Of a DNA stretch of 64,000 bases, positions 62,441 through 64,000 are shown in pieces. The position numbers were made by a program, and so were the translations under genes. The stretch is from Desulfovibrio sp. A2. Its GTDB lineage: Bacteria; Desulfobacterota; Desulfovibrionia; Desulfovibrionales; Desulfovibrionaceae. The notes beneath the pieces are model-generated. The model was given only the letters and a program-made list of their open reading frames with translations, was not told the DNA's origin and made no database searches. Positions within the stretch are counted from its first letter, which is position 1; each line of letters opens with the position of its first letter. The DNA is taken from NCBI RefSeq assembly GCF_000226255.1, contig NZ_AGFG01000030.1:81084-145083 (forward strand). Reading direction: 5' to 3'.

Positions 62441-62902
62441 ATGTCGGCCAAGATTTCGACTAAATGGCTTGAACAGTACGAACTGATTAAGAAAAAAATT
62501 GGCGAGCAGCTCGGATCAGAGCCCTCGCAGTATGAAGTCGCATCCTTTCTAGGCATCAGGAGGGGCAAGGTCGCAGCATGGGCTGGCGGTCAACGCCCCA
62601 GCGCTGATGACCTTGAGATAATAGCGCGGACGCTGAACCTTTCGCCCAAGTGGCTTTTGCTATTTGAAGGCGACTCGGTCGAAATATCTACCGAAAAAGA
62701 CGCCCTGCAGCAGGCCGCAACAATCGACCCGATCGTTCAACGAATGGTCGAAGCTGAGCGGTTATTGAGGGCGGCGAATGCCCCGGACGGGATGATTCAG
62801 CAGGTAATTTGCGATCTGGTACGGGGGGCTGGGGAAGCCGCCCAAAAGGACGCAGGACAAGAGCCTGGACCAGAGTTTCGTAAGGCGGGCAACGGCAGGT
62901 AG
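62441..62902 (+). CDS. CI-like repressor (short form)
   Basis: A 153-residue protein with an N-terminal helix-turn-helix (QYEVASFLGIRRGKVAAWAGG, PSADDLEIIARTLNLSPKWLLL). There is no S24 peptidase domain, so SOS-type self-cleavage is not expected. The C terminus is helical and charged. An alternative ATG at 62408 lies inside an operator. GC content falls here compared with the rest of the window, consistent with phage origin. Confidence 0.8.
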   Translation: MSAKISTKWLEQYELIKKKIGEQLGSEPSQYEVASFLGIRRGKVAAWAGGQRPSADDLEIIARTLNLSPKWLLLFEGDSVEISTEKDALQQAATIDPIVQRMVEAERLLRAANAPDGMIQQVICDLVRGAGEAAQKDAGQEPGPEFRKAGNGR

Positions 62903-62927
62903 GGTGGCGCGGGCGTCCGCCCCCCTG

Positions 62928-63058
62928 GTTCAATGGCCTTTGGATCAGGGGTTCAGGATGGACGCGGCCGTTATGAGCCGGTTTTGACAGTTACAGACGA
63001 GAATACACTCCGACTTTCTCAGCTATTCACCCGGGCGGCCCCGGTTGGGGCTGCCCGG
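62928..63058 (+). repeat. Direct repeat element, copy 1
   Basis: About 131 bp, roughly 80-85% identical by eye to 63762-63891. Conserved blocks are GTTCAATG, CAGGATGGACGCGGC, ATGAGCCGG, CAGACGAGAATACACTC and GACTTTCTCAGCTATTCACC. It ends in a hairpin CCGGGC..GCCCC-loop-GGGGC..GCCCGG. The copy ends 90 bp upstream of the YfbU-like gene, so it may be a leader or noncoding RNA element. Confidence 0.7.
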
Positions 63059-63148
63059 AACAAAGTACAGCGCTATTGCGAGGTGGCCCCAGCGTTCAGC
63101 AGCAATCAAAACTCACGCCAAGCCTTCACCCTATAGACCGGAGGAAGT

Positions 63149-63679
63149 ATGAAGCTTTCAAAAATTGAAAGGCAGATCCTCGTCAACCAATTCACAATAC
63201 TTGCGCAACTCATTCCAAGCGAGCGAGCATACTACAATAGCTGTAAGGAAGTTTTTCAGAACGGCTATACGCTAGAGTATGAAAACCATATCAACGTCAC
63301 CGCAGAAGTCGACGAGGCGACCTGCACGTTTGTACGCAGAGTTTTGTCAATGTTCGACGATATACAGCGTGTGCTTGGCCGTGATGACTCACTTGCGAAG
63401 CGTGAGTCCGGCGCTCTGTTCATGGGTTTTGACGGCAACAATGAACCAGATCACTTAGGATATCTGCGGTTCCTCTTCGAGGGCGGCCCCACTCCGCGCT
63501 TCGCATATCTGCTTCGGGCGAATCCCCACGACTTGAACAGCCACATGCCCACGCTTGCTCTCTACGCCCGGATGCTCCGCGTGTACGACAAATACGCGAC
63601 CGACTACGGCGCGCCCGACCTGACCCCTGAACAGGCACGCGAAATTCTTGCTGCCCGAACTCACCCCGACAGCCGGTAG
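63149..63679 (+). CDS. YfbU-family protein
   Basis: A 176-residue protein. The family motifs MKLSKIERQILVNQFTILAQL, GYTLEYENHI, GFDGNNEPDHLGYLRFL, and DLNSHMPTLALYARMLRVYDKY define YfbU (PF03887). The biochemical role of YfbU is not established; in E. coli it has been linked with cell death phenotypes. It follows AGGAAG at 63142. The 130-bp repeats on each side make it look like a cassette. Confidence 0.88.
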   Translation: MKLSKIERQILVNQFTILAQLIPSERAYYNSCKEVFQNGYTLEYENHINVTAEVDEATCTFVRRVLSMFDDIQRVLGRDDSLAKRESGALFMGFDGNNEPDHLGYLRFLFEGGPTPRFAYLLRANPHDLNSHMPTLALYARMLRVYDKYATDYGAPDLTPEQAREILAARTHPDSR

Positions 63680-63761
63680 ACGACCTCCGGCCCCGTTGAG
63701 CCGATAGGGTGTGCACGCCCTCGCAACCCCTGAGACGAAAGAAGCGGGACGCAGCCCCTTT

Positions 63762-63891
63762 GTTCAATGCTCTTTGGATCACGTGCGCAGGATGGACGCG
63801 GCTATCATGAGCCGGTCCAGTTCGCACAGACGAGAATACACTCAGACTTTCTCAGCTATTCACCCGGGCGGCCCCGGCTGGGGCTGCCCGG
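63762..63891 (+). repeat. Direct repeat element, copy 2
   Basis: Second copy of the element, ending with the same GC-rich hairpin (63866-63891). It lies 45 bp upstream of the next partial gene and 80 bp after yfbU. Terminator-like hairpins in both copies would fit a shared regulatory role. Confidence 0.7.
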
Positions 63892-63936
63892 TGTCATGAT
63901 GTGGTTCAACTTCTTACGTTTGAGAGGTGAACGCCC

Positions 63937-64000
63937 ATGAATGACTCGCGCGACCTGCTGTCAATGCCGATCATAGCCCCTGCTTTGCCCAAAAAAATTC
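63937..64000 (+). CDS. Start of an unknown gene (runs off right edge)
   Basis: ATG 63937-63939 follows GAGAGGTGAACG. Only 21 codons are inside the window, reading MNDSRDLLSMPIIAPALPKK, too little to assign a family. It follows repeat copy 2 as yfbU follows copy 1. Confidence 0.45.
   Translation, partial: MNDSRDLLSMPIIAPALPKKI

Larger units (their letters stand above)
57374..64000. mobile_element. Integrated prophage or genomic island, left end
   Basis: The element begins at the tRNA-Arg 3' fragment, then the integrase, an excisionase-like gene, a leftward set of small genes, a CII-like and a Cro-like protein, and a divergent repressor. It continues past the right edge, so size and phage type cannot be judged. 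Early/lysogeny genes but no structural genes are in the window. Confidence 0.8.

Noticed and set aside
1..64000. CRISPR arrays, rRNA genes, replication origin
   Set aside because: No regularly spaced identical repeats of CRISPR size, no rRNA sequence and no DnaA-box cluster were seen by eye.

Overview
The window is GC-rich (about two thirds G+C by eye) and reads as a chromosome segment of a sulfate-reducing Desulfovibrionaceae member, most like the Desulfovibrio/Nitratidesulfovibrio vulgaris group. The main reasons are a selenocysteine-containing periplasmic formate dehydrogenase with U at residue 192 next to its four-cluster beta subunit, a scattered complement of Mo-cofactor genes, several methyl-accepting chemotaxis proteins, paired carbon-starvation permeases behind a LytS/LytR pair, and a MucR-type regulator. 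This taxonomic call rests on family knowledge and gene order recalled from memory, not on a search.

Layout. 1-5.7 kb: the 5' part of a FadR-type GntR regulator with a double operator, an ArsR sensor with a DUF3124 exported protein, cheW plus a chemoreceptor, and an HMA2-like small protein. 5.3-10.1 kb: a sigma-54 module made of an enhancer-binding protein (EBP), a NifX-like protein, a degenerate receiver protein and a chemoreceptor. The last two have recognisable -24/-12 promoters and upstream 10-bp-phased repeats. 10.2-17.2 kb: a Tat-exported metallo-beta-lactamase-fold protein, a MobB fused to an Fe-S domain, and fdhB/fdhA with an in-frame UGA and a SECIS-like hairpin. 17.6-24 kb: a transposase-derived protein, a TlpA-like thioredoxin, and a lipoprotein/histidine kinase/REC-STAS cascade. 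24.2-30.5 kb: LytTR regulator, LytS-type kinase and two CstA permeases. 30.8-34.5 kb: fdhE-fdhD-mobA-moaA operon for formate dehydrogenase maturation. 34.9-42.1 kb: msrB, small exported proteins, DUF4412, CreA, a membrane-bound spermidine-synthase-like protein, a DksA/TraR protein, two very small transcription units, and TerC. 42.1-48.4 kb: kinase plus binding protein, and a molybdopterin oxidoreductase fused to a glutamine-amidotransferase domain. 48.8-54.9 kb: ddl, alpha/beta hydrolase, membrane-anchored MurF-like ligase, GGDEF protein, cupin lipoprotein. 55-57 kb: periplasmic binding protein and MucR regulator.

From about 57.37 kb to the right edge lies an integrated element. It starts with the 3' part of a tRNA-Arg(UCU), followed by repeated GGGTAG motifs, a tyrosine integrase, a leftward early operon (HTH/zinc proteins, several unknowns, CII-like, Cro-like) and a divergent CI-like repressor over a compact operator region. 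Further right a YfbU-family gene sits between two copies of a roughly 130-bp element, each ending in a strong hairpin.

Functional reading: the fdh structural genes, MobB, MobA, MoaA, FdhD and FdhE together supply and load the Mo/W-bis-MGD cofactor of formate dehydrogenase, and the fused Mo oxidoreductase at 45.6-48.4 kb would draw on the same cofactor. The density of sensory genes (three kinases, three receiver-type proteins, two chemoreceptors, a diguanylate cyclase and an EBP) suggests tight control of carbon and electron donors (formate, possibly pyruvate). The most unusual content is the sigma-54 module with an altered Walker B motif, the oxidoreductase-amidotransferase fusion, the ddl/hydrolase/MurF cluster, and the repeated element around yfbU.
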